64,000 bases of DNA from Pseudomonas sp. 21 (GTDB lineage Bacteria; Pseudomonadota; Gammaproteobacteria; Pseudomonadales; Pseudomonadaceae), in contig NZ_JYOA01000007.1 in NCBI RefSeq assembly GCF_000955805.1, forward strand, positions 740,756 through 804,755, given 5' to 3'. Shown piece by piece: positions 53,375 through 63,070 of the stretch. The notes under the pieces are model-generated. The model did not search any database. It was not told the origin of the DNA and saw only the letters and a program-made list of their open reading frames with translations. Numbering within the stretch: the stretch's first letter is position 1; the number at the start of each line of letters is the position of its first letter. Both the position numbers and the translations under genes were made by a program.

Positions 53375-56347
53375 TCAGAACGCCATCTGCCACTGGGCGA
53401 TCAGCGCGTGGTTCTGCGTGTTGCTGCCCATCTGGCCGCTGTAGCCGATGCCAACGCTATGGCGCGCCGACACGCCAACATCGAAGCCGACGTCCAGCAG
53501 CAGGCTGTTGCGATCCAGCGCGGTGCCCTGGACGCTGAAGGCGTCGCCACCGGCGAGGAAGGACTGGCGGGTTTCGCTGTCGATGTCGCCGAAGGTGTGG
53601 CGCCAGCCCAGGCCCAGGCGCGGGGTGAAGCTCATGCCGTTGCTCAGGGTGTCCAGGCGGGCGATGCGCAGGCCCAGGGTGCTGCTCAGGTTGTCCTGGT
53701 CCTGGGAGTCGACGTGCAGTGCGGCGGCGCCGCCTTTCTCGTTATACGAATCGCGCTCGTAGCGCTGGTAGTCCAGGCGCGCATAGGGCTCGGCGCTCAG
53801 CCGGCCGCTGCCCATGGCGTAGCCGGTCTCGGCGAAGGCCTGCCAGCTGTCGGCGTCGTAGTCGCCCTTCGGGCGATCGCTGAAGCCGTCGAACTCGACC
53901 CGGCGTTTGCTCTCGCCGTCGTGGCTGCTGTAGGCCGCGCCCAGGCGCACGGCCAGCGGGCCGTTCTGATGCAGCGCGTAGGCGCCCAGGTGCCAGCTGT
54001 CGATATCGCCGGAAACACCGCCGCTGCCGTCCAGGTCGGTGTGCGAGTAGCCGCCCAGTACGCCCAGGCGCCAGTCCGGGGTCACCGCCCAGTCGGCGCC
54101 GAGCAGGGTGCCGCCGGTGTTCTGCTGCAGGTCGCCGCCGTTGTCGTGCTCGTCGAGCTTGCCGTGGCTGCCGATGCCCTGCACCCACAGGCGGCCGGCG
54201 GCGCTCGGGTCGTTGAGGTTGCGCGCTGCGCTGGGCACGCCGGTGGCGGCGAGCATCGGCGTATCGCCGCGCTCGGTGGCTGCCAGCAGGCTGCTGCTGC
54301 CCAGTTGGCGCACGGCGTTGAGCATGGCGCTGCCAACCTGCTGGCTGCCGGCGATGGTCGCGGCAGCCAGGCTGGCGTTGCTGGCGCCGGCCAGTTGCTC
54401 CAGGGCGGAAGTGGCGTTGCTCGCGTCGCTGGTGACCAGCGCGTTGTACAGCGCCCCGCCGTTCTGGCTCTGCAGGGCGGAGGCGGCGTTGCGGCCGTTG
54501 CTGCTGCTGGCCAGGTCGCCGAACTGCACGTCGTTGCGGGTCAGTTGCAGGTCGACGCTGTTGCCGCTGTAGCTCAGGGTCGGGGTGAGGAAGGCGAAGT
54601 TGCTCTTCACGTCGGCGAACTGGCCGCTGACGCCGCCGGTGGCGCTGATGACCTGCACACTGCTCTGCCACGGCCAGTTGCCGCTGCCGGCCTGCACGGC
54701 GAGGTGCGAGCCAGCGATGCTGGCGGTGCCGTCCACCTGCACGGTGGCGTGGGCGCCGCTGGGCTCCACGCCGAAGGACAGGGTCGAGCCGCTCTGCAGG
54801 TCGAGGTTGCCGGTGACGTGGGCAGCGCCCAGGGCCGGCGAGGCGATCAGGGTGCCGGCGACGTCCAGGCCACCGACACTGCCGTTGCCCAAGTAGGTGG
54901 CACCCCGGTCGATCTGCAGGCTGCCGAGAATGCTGCCGGTGTTGCTCAGGCTGGCGCCGCTGAAGACTTCGCCGCCTTCGCTGAAGTCGTTCTCGCTGGA
55001 GAGGGCCCAACTGCCCTGTTTCACGTCCAGCCATTCGAAGTGGGTGCTGTTGCCGAAGCTGCCGCCGGCGGCGTCGTCGAGGGTGACGGTGTCGCGACCG
55101 CTGCCGCCGTCCACCAGGCCTTCGAAGCGGCTGCCGGAGAGCAGCACCAGGCTGTCGTTGCCGCCGCCCATTTCCAGGGCGATGCCGTTGCCGCCGTGGA
55201 TCAGGCCGTCGTTGATCACGGTGTCGTCGAGGTCGCCGGAGAAGGTCACGCCCGAGGAGGATTCGCCGGAAATCGTGCCGTGGTTTTCCAGGGTGGTGGA
55301 GCTGAAGCCGCTGTTGCCGTTGCCGTCGTCGACCAGGATGCCGCGGTCGACGCTGCGGATGACCGCGCCGGCGTAGTTGATGATGGTGCCGCCACCCATG
55401 GCGATGCCTTCGCTGCCGTTGGGCGAGCCATCTTTCGAGCCGGCAGCTCCCAGGCCTTCGATGATGCCGTGGTTCTCGATGTGGCCGGTGTAGTCGATGT
55501 CCACGCCATCGCCGTCGCCGTCCGGCACCAGGCCGTTGTAGGCGCCGCTGATGCGGCCGTAGTTGATCACGGTGCCGTCGCCGTCGGAGCCAAAGCCCGA
55601 GCCGTTGCGGCCGATGATCACGCCATCTTCATAGTTGATCAGGGTGGCGCCCACATCGGTGGTGATGCCGTGGCGGCCGCCGCTGATCAGGCCGTGGTTT
55701 TCCACGTGGCCGCCCGCGGCACCCTGGAAGTCGATGCCGTCGTTCTTGGTGTCGGCAGTGACCATGTCGGAGCTGCTGATCTCGCCGTAGTTGGTGATGG
55801 TCGCGTTGCCGCCGGGGCGGATGGCGTCGTTGCCGTCGCTGTGGATGACCCCGCTGGCGCGGTTGATGATCGTGGTGGTCGCGGCGCTCTGCAGCTTGTC
55901 CAGGTCCAGCGCCTGGCCGGTGGCCGAGCTGATGCTGCCGGCGTTGTCGATCAGCAGGCTGCCGGCGCTGAACGGATTGTTCATGCGGATGGCGTCGTCG
56001 TAACCGACTATCCGGCCGCCTTCGCGGTTGATGATCTGGTAGAAGCGCGTGGTGCTGTCGCTGCCGGAGGTGTCGACCACGCGGCCGGTGGTGGACTGCA
56101 GCAGGCCGCTGTTGTCGATGACCACGCCGCTGCCGGTGGCTGCGCCCTTGAGGTCGAGGCTCTTGCCGCTGGTGACCAGGCTGCCGGTGCCGGTCACCGT
56201 CAGGGTGTCCTGGTTGGCCAGGGTGCGGCTGCTGGTCTGCGCGTCGTTGATGATCGGCGATACCGGAACGGCATGGGCGGTTTCGGCGGCCAGGCTCGCC
56301 AGCACGACGGCGATGCTCAGCGCGAGCGGGGAGGGCTTGTGCAGCAT
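53375..56347 (-). CDS. Autotransporter (type Va secretion) with beta-helical passenger
   Basis: The gene encodes 990 residues. The signal peptide ends near TAHA. The passenger (about 27-700) is rich in short G/N/D repeats such as [30 protein letters not shown] and [10 protein letters not shown], which recur roughly every 20-40 residues and should form a beta-helix. The final ~280 residues form the translocator barrel and end in [11 protein letters not shown], a terminal aromatic as required for BamA-assisted insertion. It probably displays an adhesin-like passenger. I see no protease or esterase motif, so function is open. Confidence 0.88.
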   Translation of the reverse strand: MLHKPSPLALSIAVVLASLAAETAHAVPVSPIINDAQTSSRTLANQDTLTVTGTGSLVTSGKSLDLKGAATGSGVVIDNSGLLQSTTGRVVDTSGSDSTTRFYQIINREGGRIVGYDDAIRMNNPFSAGSLLIDNAGSISSATGQALDLDKLQSAATTTIINRASGVIHSDGNDAIRPGGNATITNYGEISSSDMVTADTKNDGIDFQGAAGGHVENHGLISGGRHGITTDVGATLINYEDGVIIGRNGSGFGSDGDGTVINYGRISGAYNGLVPDGDGDGVDIDYTGHIENHGIIEGLGAAGSKDGSPNGSEGIAMGGGTIINYAGAVIRSVDRGILVDDGNGNSGFSSTTLENHGTISGESSSGVTFSGDLDDTVINDGLIHGGNGIALEMGGGNDSLVLLSGSRFEGLVDGGSGRDTVTLDDAAGGSFGNSTHFEWLDVKQGSWALSSENDFSEGGEVFSGASLSNTGSILGSLQIDRGATYLGNGSVGGLDVAGTLIASPALGAAHVTGNLDLQSGSTLSFGVEPSGAHATVQVDGTASIAGSHLAVQAGSGNWPWQSSVQVISATGGVSGQFADVKSNFAFLTPTLSYSGNSVDLQLTRNDVQFGDLASSSNGRNAASALQSQNGGALYNALVTSDASNATSALEQLAGASNASLAAATIAGSQQVGSAMLNAVRQLGSSSLLAATERGDTPMLAATGVPSAARNLNDPSAAGRLWVQGIGSHGKLDEHDNGGDLQQNTGGTLLGADWAVTPDWRLGVLGGYSHTDLDGSGGVSGDIDSWHLGAYALHQNGPLAVRLGAAYSSHDGESKRRVEFDGFSDRPKGDYDADSWQAFAETGYAMGSGRLSAEPYARLDYQRYERDSYNEKGGAAALHVDSQDQDNLSSTLGLRIARLDTLSNGMSFTPRLGLGWRHTFGDIDSETRQSFLAGGDAFSVQGTALDRNSLLLDVGFDVGVSARHSVGIGYSGQMGSNTQNHALIAQWQMAF

Positions 56348-56511
56348 GGCAGGGCGTCCTTTTTCTTATCGAAGTGGCCGCCTGTTATAGCGATGGATTC
56401 TTACGCTTTTGTAACGCCGCTGGCCTTGTGCCTTGCCTGCGGGTCCAGCGGGAAAGCGAGAAACCTTATATACTCTGCGGTCTTTTGATCGTTTCCACTG
56501 TGAGAACCGCC

Positions 56512-56853
56512 GTGAGCCAGCTGCCGCCCTGCCCCCAATGCAACTCCGAATACACCTACGAAGACGGCGCCCAGCTGGTCTGCCCCGAGTGCGCCCATGA
56601 GTGGTCCGCCGATGCATCCGCCGAGGCCGACGGCGACGCGCGCGTGATCAAGGATTCGGTCGGCAACCTGCTGCAGGACGGCGACACCGTCACCGTGATC
56701 AAGGACCTCAAGGTCAAGGGCTCGTCCCTGGTGGTGAAGGTCGGTACCAAGGTGAAGAACATCCGCCTGGTCGACGGCGACCATGACATCGACTGCAAGA
56801 TCGACGGCATCGGCGCGATGAAGCTGAAGTCGGAGTTCGTGAAGAAGGTCTGA
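56512..56853 (+). CDS. yjdM: YjdM/PhnA-like zinc-ribbon protein
   Basis: The gene encodes 113 residues from the GTG at 56512. The N-terminal zinc ribbon ([15 protein letters not shown] then VCPECAHEW) precedes a small SH3-like beta domain with [20 protein letters not shown]. The family was once linked to phosphonate use but is now of uncertain function. The longer frame upstream is not supported. It is divergent from the autotransporter gene and followed by a terminator. Confidence 0.88.
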   Translation: MSQLPPCPQCNSEYTYEDGAQLVCPECAHEWSADASAEADGDARVIKDSVGNLLQDGDTVTVIKDLKVKGSSLVVKVGTKVKNIRLVDGDHDIDCKIDGIGAMKLKSEFVKKV

Positions 56854-56876
56854 GCCTTCCTCGCCTCCATGAAAAA

Positions 56877-56900
56877 GCCCGGCCATGTGCCGGGCTTTTT
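56877..56900 (+). terminator. yjdM terminator
   Basis: GCCCGGC and GCCGGGC form a 7-bp stem with a CATGT loop and five trailing T residues, 24 bp after the stop. Five A residues on the left make it usable on the other strand too. Confidence 0.92.
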
Positions 56901-56930
56901 GTTGCCTGCCCCTTGCCGCGGGCGGCTTTG

Positions 56931-57010
56931 TGTAGGAGCGAGCTTGCTCGCGAACCGCCCAGCTTCGGTGCATGCTCGGGGCCCTGTTCGCGAGCAAGCT
57001 CGCTCCTACA
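56931..57010. repeat. REPIN with perfect 25-bp arms
   Basis: Two arms of 25 bases (56931-56955 and 56986-57010) are exact reverse complements, separated by 30 bp. This is the best preserved copy of the GGAGCGAGCTTGCTCGCG family in the window. Confidence 0.88.
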
Positions 57011-57047
57011 GGCGACCCATGCCCCTTCGAAAACGGGTCTGAGGCAC

Positions 57048-57887
57048 TTATTCCTTGTAGTAAACGATCTGGTTGCTGGTCGCCAGCAGCGCGCCGGACT
57101 CGCTCCAGAGCTGGGCGCTCTGGTCGAAGAAGCCGTTGCGGAATTCCTGGGCGCGGGCGTCGCCCAGCAGGTAGCCGGTGCCGACCTCCGCCAGTTGCGC
57201 GGCGTCGGTGTGGAAGTAGGTGGTGATCGACACGGTGCCGGCCGGTACTGGCGTGGCGCGGCGCAGCCAGACGCGCGGATAGAAGATGTCGCTCAGCGCC
57301 GCCAGGGACAGGAAGTCCAGCGGGCGCGGTTGTGCATCGCGCAGCCAGAGCTGGCTGCGGCTGGTCTCGCCAGTGCCGTCCCATTTCGTCGGGAAGGCGC
57401 CGGAGACCGGGCGCATCTCGTACTGCCTGGGCCAGGCCACGCCCTTGGCGGCCGGGCTCATCGGCTCGAAGTCGCTGGCCGGTGCGAGGTTCGGGAAGGG
57501 CAGGTCGGTCAGGCTCCAGGTCTCGCGGCGCAGCGCGGTGACCAGGGTGGCGGTGGTGGTGACCTGCTGTTCGCCGGCTTCATCGGCCTGGGTCAGTTGC
57601 AGCAGCCAGTGCTGGGTGGAGCGGTTGGTGCGCACCGGGATGGCTTCGACCTGGAAGGCGCCGGCCACGACCGCCGCGGCGTAGTTCACTGTCAGCGACA
57701 CCGGGCTGCCGAGCAGCTGCGGGTGACGCAGCGCGCCCTGCAGCAGGACCGCGGCGGTCACGCCGCCAAAGGGGCCGACCATGTTCCAGTAGTCCTGGCT
57801 GGTGTGGCCTTCGTAGAGGTTGGGTTGGCCAGCAATGGGTTGCAGGGCCACGGCGCGGTCGAACGGGTGCAAGGCGGTATCGGTCAT
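57048..57887 (-). CDS. Acyl-CoA thioesterase-like protein (TesB-type double hotdog)
   Basis: The gene encodes about 279 residues from ATG 57887, preceded by GAGAGAG. The pattern of two hotdog domains is visible: N-terminal WNMVGPFGGVTAAVLLQGAL and C-terminal SLAALSDIFYPRVWLR with YFHTDAAQL and the final VYYKE. It should hydrolyse an acyl-CoA in the cytoplasm; the chain preference is unknown. It is 79 bp downstream of the DUF2914 gene on the same strand. Confidence 0.82.
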   Translation of the reverse strand: MTDTALHPFDRAVALQPIAGQPNLYEGHTSQDYWNMVGPFGGVTAAVLLQGALRHPQLLGSPVSLTVNYAAAVVAGAFQVEAIPVRTNRSTQHWLLQLTQADEAGEQQVTTTATLVTALRRETWSLTDLPFPNLAPASDFEPMSPAAKGVAWPRQYEMRPVSGAFPTKWDGTGETSRSQLWLRDAQPRPLDFLSLAALSDIFYPRVWLRRATPVPAGTVSITTYFHTDAAQLAEVGTGYLLGDARAQEFRNGFFDQSAQLWSESGALLATSNQIVYYKE

Positions 57888-57966
57888 GACTCTCTCGGCG
57901 CTTTTTGTTCTCGGGAGAGGCTCTATGTAGAGGAAAGCGCCGAGGCGGGTCAAGGATACCGAGCGG

Positions 57967-58995
57967 TCAGGGCGTGACCTCGAACCGCAGTGTGCCGATC
58001 ACCTGGCCGGCCTCGGTGAGCACCTGCACCTGCCACTTGCCGCTGGGGTCGCTGGGGAAGTTCTGCTTGTGCGTCCAGGCGCGGTAGCCGGCTTCGCGGC
58101 CGCCCTTGATGTCCAGGGCGATGCGGTCGACTTCCTGGCCGTCCTTGCGCCAGGCGTGATAGATGCGCTCGTTCAGCCCGCGCGGCGCATTGATCGCGGT
58201 GTAGGCGTAGAGGCCCTGGCTCTTGATCTGCGCGACGCTGACGGTTTCCAGGCTGTCGCCGGGAGTGCGCTGGGCGTTGTCGAAGCTCTCGGTCACCGCC
58301 ATCTCGGTCATCCACAGGGTCGACGGCGGCACCCAGGCGCGGGCGAACCAGCCCACCGCGCCGATGGACAGGGTCAGGCCGATGAGGGCGAACCAGCGCC
58401 ACCATTTGTGGATCTTCACCGTCACCGCCAGGCTCGGGAACGACAGCAGCACGGCGATGCCCAGTGCCGCCTGGTAGCTCTGCGGGGTGCTCAGGTGAAG
58501 GATGATCGGCAGTGCGGTGAGCAGCACCGCGAACAGCGTCAGGGTGTGGTAGCCGAGGAAGGTCCAGCGCCGCACCGAGAGGAACTTGTAGTACACCGGG
58601 TCGGTGATCGCGGCGAGCCCCGCCAGCGTCAGCACGCCGGTGAACAGCGCCTGGCCGCTGTTCCAGGTGGTGGTGACGAAGAAGAATGGCAGGCAGAAGA
58701 ACAGGCTTTCCTGGTGGATCAGCTGGGTCGCGTAGCGCAGCAGGCCCGGCGGCACTTCCCAGCCGAAACGGCGCTTGAAGCGGTCGGTGAGCAGGTTTTC
58801 CAGCATCAGCCAGATCCAGCTGACCAGCATGACGATGGCCATGGCGCGGGCGAAGCCGGCGCGGTGGCGGTCCACCATGATGAAGCTGAAGACGCCGGAG
58901 CAGAAGCCGAACAGGGCGATCACGCGCGGGTAGCGCTGCAGCAGGCCGAGGACGAGGGTGATGAGGCGCTGCACGCGCTGTTTCCAGATCAGCAT
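57967..58995 (-). CDS. DUF2914-domain membrane protein
   Basis: The gene encodes 342 residues. Residues 1-~230 hold about seven transmembrane segments (for example VIALFGFCSGVFSFIMV and ESLFFCLPFFFVTTTW). The C-terminal ~100 residues form a periplasmic DUF2914 beta domain (IYHAWRKDGQEVDRIALDIKG and WQVQVLTEAGQVIGTLRFEV). Function is unknown. It may be co-transcribed with the thioesterase-like gene downstream. Confidence 0.8.
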   Translation of the reverse strand: MLIWKQRVQRLITLVLGLLQRYPRVIALFGFCSGVFSFIMVDRHRAGFARAMAIVMLVSWIWLMLENLLTDRFKRRFGWEVPPGLLRYATQLIHQESLFFCLPFFFVTTTWNSGQALFTGVLTLAGLAAITDPVYYKFLSVRRWTFLGYHTLTLFAVLLTALPIILHLSTPQSYQAALGIAVLLSFPSLAVTVKIHKWWRWFALIGLTLSIGAVGWFARAWVPPSTLWMTEMAVTESFDNAQRTPGDSLETVSVAQIKSQGLYAYTAINAPRGLNERIYHAWRKDGQEVDRIALDIKGGREAGYRAWTHKQNFPSDPSGKWQVQVLTEAGQVIGTLRFEVTP

Positions 58996-59094
58996 GGGGC
59001 GGGGTATGACGAAAACGAAAGGGGGCGAGATTGTAACGCCGGATGTCGGTGAGGGGCACGGGGAGTGACGGGAGGGTTTGGCGGCTGGGATGAG

Positions 59095-59236
59095 CGCCCT
59101 CTCCCCAGCCCTGGCTGCGCGCCCCGCTCTGAAGGGAGAGGGGACTGTTCCGAGCGCGTTGAGGCACTAGTGCTCGCCGGTTGACTGTGAAGTGAGCCGT
59201 TGCAGAGGACTGCTCCCTCTCCCTTCAGGGAGAGGG
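59095..59236. repeat. CCCTCTCCC-type intergenic palindromes
   Basis: A diverged copy (about 59095-59145) and a perfect copy (59215-59236, identical to 33116-33137) of the CCCTCTCCC-TTCA-GGGAGAGGG repeat occupy this 260-bp gap together with one REP arm. Confidence 0.6.
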
Positions 59237-59266
59237 CGGGGGAGAGGGCAAGTCCCTGCGCCGAAG

Positions 59267-59295
59267 TCGGTTCGCGAGTAAGCTCGCTCCTACGC
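59267..59295. repeat. Single REP-type arm
   Basis: GGTTCGCGAGTAAGCTCGCT and the following CCTACG match the right arm of the REP family; no facing left arm is seen nearby. Confidence 0.65.
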
Positions 59296-59312
59296 AGAGC
59301 AAAGAGCGGGCA

Positions 59313-60221
59313 TCAGTGCTTCCCGCTCAACTCCTCCCGCGCGAAGTCGACGAACAGCTGCGCCGGCTTGGTCAGCTGGGCGCGCTTGAGCCAGGCGGCG
59401 ACCAGCCCGGAGGCGCTGACGTCCTCGGCGATGTTCACCATCACCACTTTCTTGCCGTCGTAGGTGCACTCCGAATGCGGGCGGGTGACCAGCACCGAGA
59501 AGCCGAAACCCTGGCCGACCATGCCGCGCACCATCTCGATGGAGGGCGAGCTGAAGGCGATGTGCGGGTTCAGCCCCAGTTCCTCGAAGATGCGCACGAA
59601 GTAGGTGCGGCTGGGCTGCACGTCCAGCAGGATCATCGGCTCCAGCACCAGGTCGCGCAGGGACACCTTGTCCTGCTTGGCGAAGCGGTGGTTCTCCGGC
59701 AACAGCGCGTAGGGGCGCTGGGCGGGCATCAGCGGATCGGTGGAAATAGTCGCGTCGAGGTCATGCTCGTAGAGCAGCGCCAGGTCGAAGCGGCCGGCGG
59801 TGAGCCCCTGCACCAGCTCCTGCTGCTCGCCGTCGCTGATGCGGATTTCCACGCCCGGATAGCGCTCGCGAAAGCCCGAGATCAGCCGCGGCAGGTAGAG
59901 CGGGGCGACCGTCTCGAAGCAGCCGATGTCGATCTGCCCGGCGACCACGTCATTGTCGGCCAGGGCGTTCTGCTCGAACTCGTGGGCCATGCGCAGCAGT
60001 TCCTGCGCCTTGCGGTAGAAGCGCGCGCCACTGGGGGTGAGCGACACGCCCTGGGCGTGGTGGCGGATGAACAGCTGCACGCCGAAGCTTTCTTCCAGCC
60101 CCTTGATCGCGGTGGAAATGGACGGTTGCGCGATGTACAGCTTGCGCGAGGCCTCAGCCACGCTGCCGCACTCCACGGTGGTCACGAAATACTTCAGTTG
60201 CCGCAAGGTATAGGAAGCCAC
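59313..60221 (-). CDS. LysR-type transcriptional regulator
   Basis: The gene encodes about 302 residues from the GTG at 60221 (GAGG upstream). The helix-turn-helix is ATVECGSVAEASRKL-like (LKYFVTTVECGSVAEASRKL, then QPSISTAIKGLEE) and the effector domain is of the CysB/CbbR type. It is divergent from the omega-amidase, aldehyde dehydrogenase and aminotransferase genes and probably controls them. The inducer is not known; an omega-amino acid or amide is plausible. Confidence 0.85.
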   Translation of the reverse strand: MASYTLRQLKYFVTTVECGSVAEASRKLYIAQPSISTAIKGLEESFGVQLFIRHHAQGVSLTPSGARFYRKAQELLRMAHEFEQNALADNDVVAGQIDIGCFETVAPLYLPRLISGFRERYPGVEIRISDGEQQELVQGLTAGRFDLALLYEHDLDATISTDPLMPAQRPYALLPENHRFAKQDKVSLRDLVLEPMILLDVQPSRTYFVRIFEELGLNPHIAFSSPSIEMVRGMVGQGFGFSVLVTRPHSECTYDGKKVVMVNIAEDVSASGLVAAWLKRAQLTKPAQLFVDFAREELSGKH

Positions 60222-60424
60222 TGCACGCCTCGTTGATGCTTTTTTATACAAGATACCGCGTTGGGCCGGCCGGCGGGGGCGGCCCATGGCGAAGATTTTC
60301 CTCGCCGGGGACCACATTTTTCATGGCCTTGGCCGCCTGCTGCGTCCCTCCGGGCGCGGGCATACTCCGCCCAGACCCGAAATGCACCCTGCAAATCCCG
60401 TACACGCGGACTGGAGTAAAGCCC

Positions 60425-61222
60425 ATGCGCATGGCCCTGTGGCAGACCTGCGGACTTCCCGGCGACATCGCCGGCAACCTCGACCAACTGGAGCGCCAGG
60501 CCGGTGCGGCCGCTGCTGCCGGCGCGCAACTGCTGCTCTGCCCGGAGCTGTGGCTGGGCGGCTACAACGTCCCGCAGCGGATGAACGAGCTGGCCGAAGC
60601 GGCGGACGGGCCATCCGCCCGGCGTATCGGCGAGCTGTCCCGGCGCTTCGGGCTGGCCATCGCCTACGGTTACGCCGAACGCCATCCGCAGGGCGGCAAG
60701 CCGTACAACTCGGTGCAGGTGATCGGCCCGACCGGCAACGCGCTGGGTCACTACCGCAAGGCGCACCTGTTCGGTGCCATGGAGCGCGAAGTGTTCAGCG
60801 CCGGCGATGTGCTGGAGGCTCCGTTCGATTACGCCGGCTGGCGTATCGGCCTGCTGATCTGCTTCGACGTCGAGTACCCCGAGGCGGTGCGCACCCACGC
60901 GCTGAACGGCGCCGGGCTGATCCTCATCCCCACTGCGCTGACGCCGGAGTACGGCGCTGTGCCGGGCGTGATCGTCCCGGCGCGGGCGGTGGAGAACCAG
61001 TTGTTTGTCGCCTACTGCAACCACTGTGGCGTGGAGGACGGGCTGGCCTTCCTCGGCGGCTCCTGCATCGTCGCGCCGGACGGCGAGCGCCTGGCTGCCG
61101 CCGGGCCCGCGGAGAGTCTGCTGATCGTCGACCTGGACCCCGAGCAGCGTGCTCGCGAGGCCGAGACCTTCCCCTACCTGGCGTGCCGCCGCCCCGAGCT
61201 GTACGAGGCGCTGACCCGCTGA
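60425..61222 (+). CDS. Nitrilase-superfamily amidase (DavA-like omega-amidase)
   Basis: The gene encodes 265 residues. The Glu-Lys-Cys triad is E41 (LLCPELWLGGYN), K112 (YRKAHLFG) and C146 (LLICFDVEYPE). Length and segments (PYNSVQVIG, ARAVENQLFVAYCN) resemble 5-aminopentanamidase DavA of the lysine route in P. putida, so it probably hydrolyses an omega-amino amide to the acid. It starts at ATG 60425, with GGAG upstream. It is first in a run with a KauB-like dehydrogenase and an aminotransferase. Confidence 0.82.
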   Translation: MRMALWQTCGLPGDIAGNLDQLERQAGAAAAAGAQLLLCPELWLGGYNVPQRMNELAEAADGPSARRIGELSRRFGLAIAYGYAERHPQGGKPYNSVQVIGPTGNALGHYRKAHLFGAMEREVFSAGDVLEAPFDYAGWRIGLLICFDVEYPEAVRTHALNGAGLILIPTALTPEYGAVPGVIVPARAVENQLFVAYCNHCGVEDGLAFLGGSCIVAPDGERLAAAGPAESLLIVDLDPEQRAREAETFPYLACRRPELYEALTR

Positions 61223-61237
61223 ATACGGGCCCTGCAG

Positions 61238-61259
61238 CGGTGCGCAGGGGCGCACCGCG
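61238..61259. other. GC hairpin after the amidase gene
   Basis: The perfect 9-bp stem GCGGTGCGC/GCGCACCGC with loop AGGG lies 15 bp after the amidase stop without a T run. It may reduce read-through into the dehydrogenase gene. The rest of the 182-bp gap is AT-rich and probably holds a promoter. Confidence 0.45.
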
Positions 61260-61404
61260 ATGGCGCGCCGTGCTCCGGGCTGGTGCGAGGCTGCCCAGCT
61301 TTTTCATATACCCCGAAGACAAATTTAATAATTTTCCTTGGCAAGGCCTTGGGCGACCATCCAATCCACATTCCAACAACAACGATCCTCTACGGAGTGC
61401 CCTG

Positions 61405-62898
61405 GTGTACGAGCTCAACGATTGGCGGCAGCGTGCTGCCCGGCAGACCTTCATCGACAGCGCGCTGATCGGCGGCCGCCGCGTGGCTGCGCAGGACGGC
61501 GCGACCTTCGCGTCCATCGACCCGGCGACCAATCGCCTGCTGGCCAATGTCGCCGCCTGTGGCGCGGCCGAGATCGACGCCGCCGTGCGGGTCGCCCGCC
61601 AGGCCTTCGAAACCGGACCCTGGGCGCGCATGGCGCCGCGTGAGCGCAAGGCCGTGCTGCAGAAGCTCGCCGAGCTGATGATGGCCCACCGCGACGAACT
61701 GGCCCTGCTCGACACCCTGAACATGGGCAAGCCGGTGATGGACGCCTGGAACATCGACGTGCCCGGCGCCGCTGGCGTGTTTTCCTGGTATGCCGAAAGC
61801 CTCGACAAGCTCTACGACCAGGTCGCCCCGACCGCGCAGAACGCCCTGGCCACCATCACCCGCACGCCGCTGGGCGTGATCGGCGCCGTGGTGCCGTGGA
61901 ATTTCCCCCTCGACATGGCTGCCTGGAAGCTGGCGCCCGCGCTGGCCGCCGGCAACTCCGTGGTGCTCAAGCCCGCCGAGCAGTCGCCGTTCTCCGCCCT
62001 GCGCCTGGCCGAGCTGGCGCTGGAAGCCGGCATCCCCGAAGGCGTGCTGAACGTCGTGCCGGGCCTGGGCGAAACCGCCGGCAAGGCGCTGGGCCTGCAC
62101 CCGGACGTGGACGCCCTGGTGTTCACCGGCTCGACCCAGGTCGGCAAGTACTTCATGCAGTATTCCGCGCAGTCCAACCTCAAGCAGGTCTGGCTGGAGT
62201 GCGGCGGCAAGAGCCCGAACCTGGTGTTCGCCGACTGCCGCGACCTCGACCTCGCCGCTGAAAAAGCCGCCTTCGGCATCTTCTTCAACCAGGGCGAAGT
62301 CTGCTCGGCCAACTCGCGCCTGCTGGTGGAGCGTTCGATCCACGATGAATTCGTCGAACGCCTGATCGCCAAGGCCCGCGACTGGACGCCGGGTGACCCG
62401 CTGGACCCGGCCAGCCGCGCCGGCGCCATCGTCGACAACAAGCAGACCGCCGGCATCATGGCCTGCATCGACCGCGCCCAGGGCGACGGCGCGCAGCTCG
62501 CCTGCGGTGGCCGCCAACTGAGCTTCAACGGCTCGGACAACTTCATCGAACCGACCATCTTCACCGGCGTGCGCCCGGAACAGTCCCTGGCCCGCGACGA
62601 AGTGTTCGGCCCGGTGCTTGCAGTCATCCCCTTCGACAGCGAAGAGGAAGCCGTGCGCCTGGCCAACGACAGCATCTACGGCCTCGCCGCCTCCCTGTGG
62701 AGCGACGACCTGCACCGCGCCCACCGCGTAGCCCGCAAGCTGAACGCCGGTACCGTGTCGGTGAACACCGTGGACGCGCTGGACCCGGCGATTCCGTTCG
62801 GTGGCGGCAAGCAGTCCGGCTTTGGCCGCGACCTCTCGCTGCACTCGTTCGACAAGTACACCCAGCTCAAGACCACCTGGTTCCAGCTGCGCGACTGA
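61405..62898 (+). CDS. kauB: Aldehyde dehydrogenase, KauB/PuuC-like
   Basis: The gene encodes 497 residues from a GTG preceded by CGGAG with 7-base spacing, the length I recall for KauB (PA5312). The fold is a classical NAD(P)-dependent aldehyde dehydrogenase: VVPWNFPLDMAAWKLAPAL, FTGSTQVGKYF, general base E265 in WLECGGKSPN and nucleophile C300 in NQGEVCSANSR. It probably oxidises omega-amino aldehydes made by the downstream aminotransferase from putrescine, cadaverine or agmatine-derived compounds. Confidence 0.85.
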   Translation: MYELNDWRQRAARQTFIDSALIGGRRVAAQDGATFASIDPATNRLLANVAACGAAEIDAAVRVARQAFETGPWARMAPRERKAVLQKLAELMMAHRDELALLDTLNMGKPVMDAWNIDVPGAAGVFSWYAESLDKLYDQVAPTAQNALATITRTPLGVIGAVVPWNFPLDMAAWKLAPALAAGNSVVLKPAEQSPFSALRLAELALEAGIPEGVLNVVPGLGETAGKALGLHPDVDALVFTGSTQVGKYFMQYSAQSNLKQVWLECGGKSPNLVFADCRDLDLAAEKAAFGIFFNQGEVCSANSRLLVERSIHDEFVERLIAKARDWTPGDPLDPASRAGAIVDNKQTAGIMACIDRAQGDGAQLACGGRQLSFNGSDNFIEPTIFTGVRPEQSLARDEVFGPVLAVIPFDSEEEAVRLANDSIYGLAASLWSDDLHRAHRVARKLNAGTVSVNTVDALDPAIPFGGGKQSGFGRDLSLHSFDKYTQLKTTWFQLRD

Positions 62899-63070
62899 AG
62901 ACAAGGCAGGCTGCCGGGTTCGAGCCCGGCGCCTGAGCAACACCCGAATTCCCAACCGAACCGCTCGAGACGGCCGGTGAGACTGCCCAGGTAAGTCCGT
63001 CGCCCTCGATCCCCTGAAGACCCCTCAGGCCGGCTGCCGGAGCACCGCCGAGGGATAGAGGAGAAAGTCG

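Noticed and set aside
53408-56488. 1026-codon open frame on the plus strand
   Set aside because: It is antisense to the autotransporter and consists of Ala/Val/Gly/His-rich sequence typical of GC-rich shadow frames. The minus-strand gene has a signal peptide, repeats and a barrel end.
61338-61354. Possible sigma-54 promoter (TTGGCAAGGCCTTGGGC) upstream of the aldehyde dehydrogenase
   Set aside because: The GG to GC spacing is one base longer than the -24/-12 rule and the -12 part reads TTGGG rather than TTGCA.
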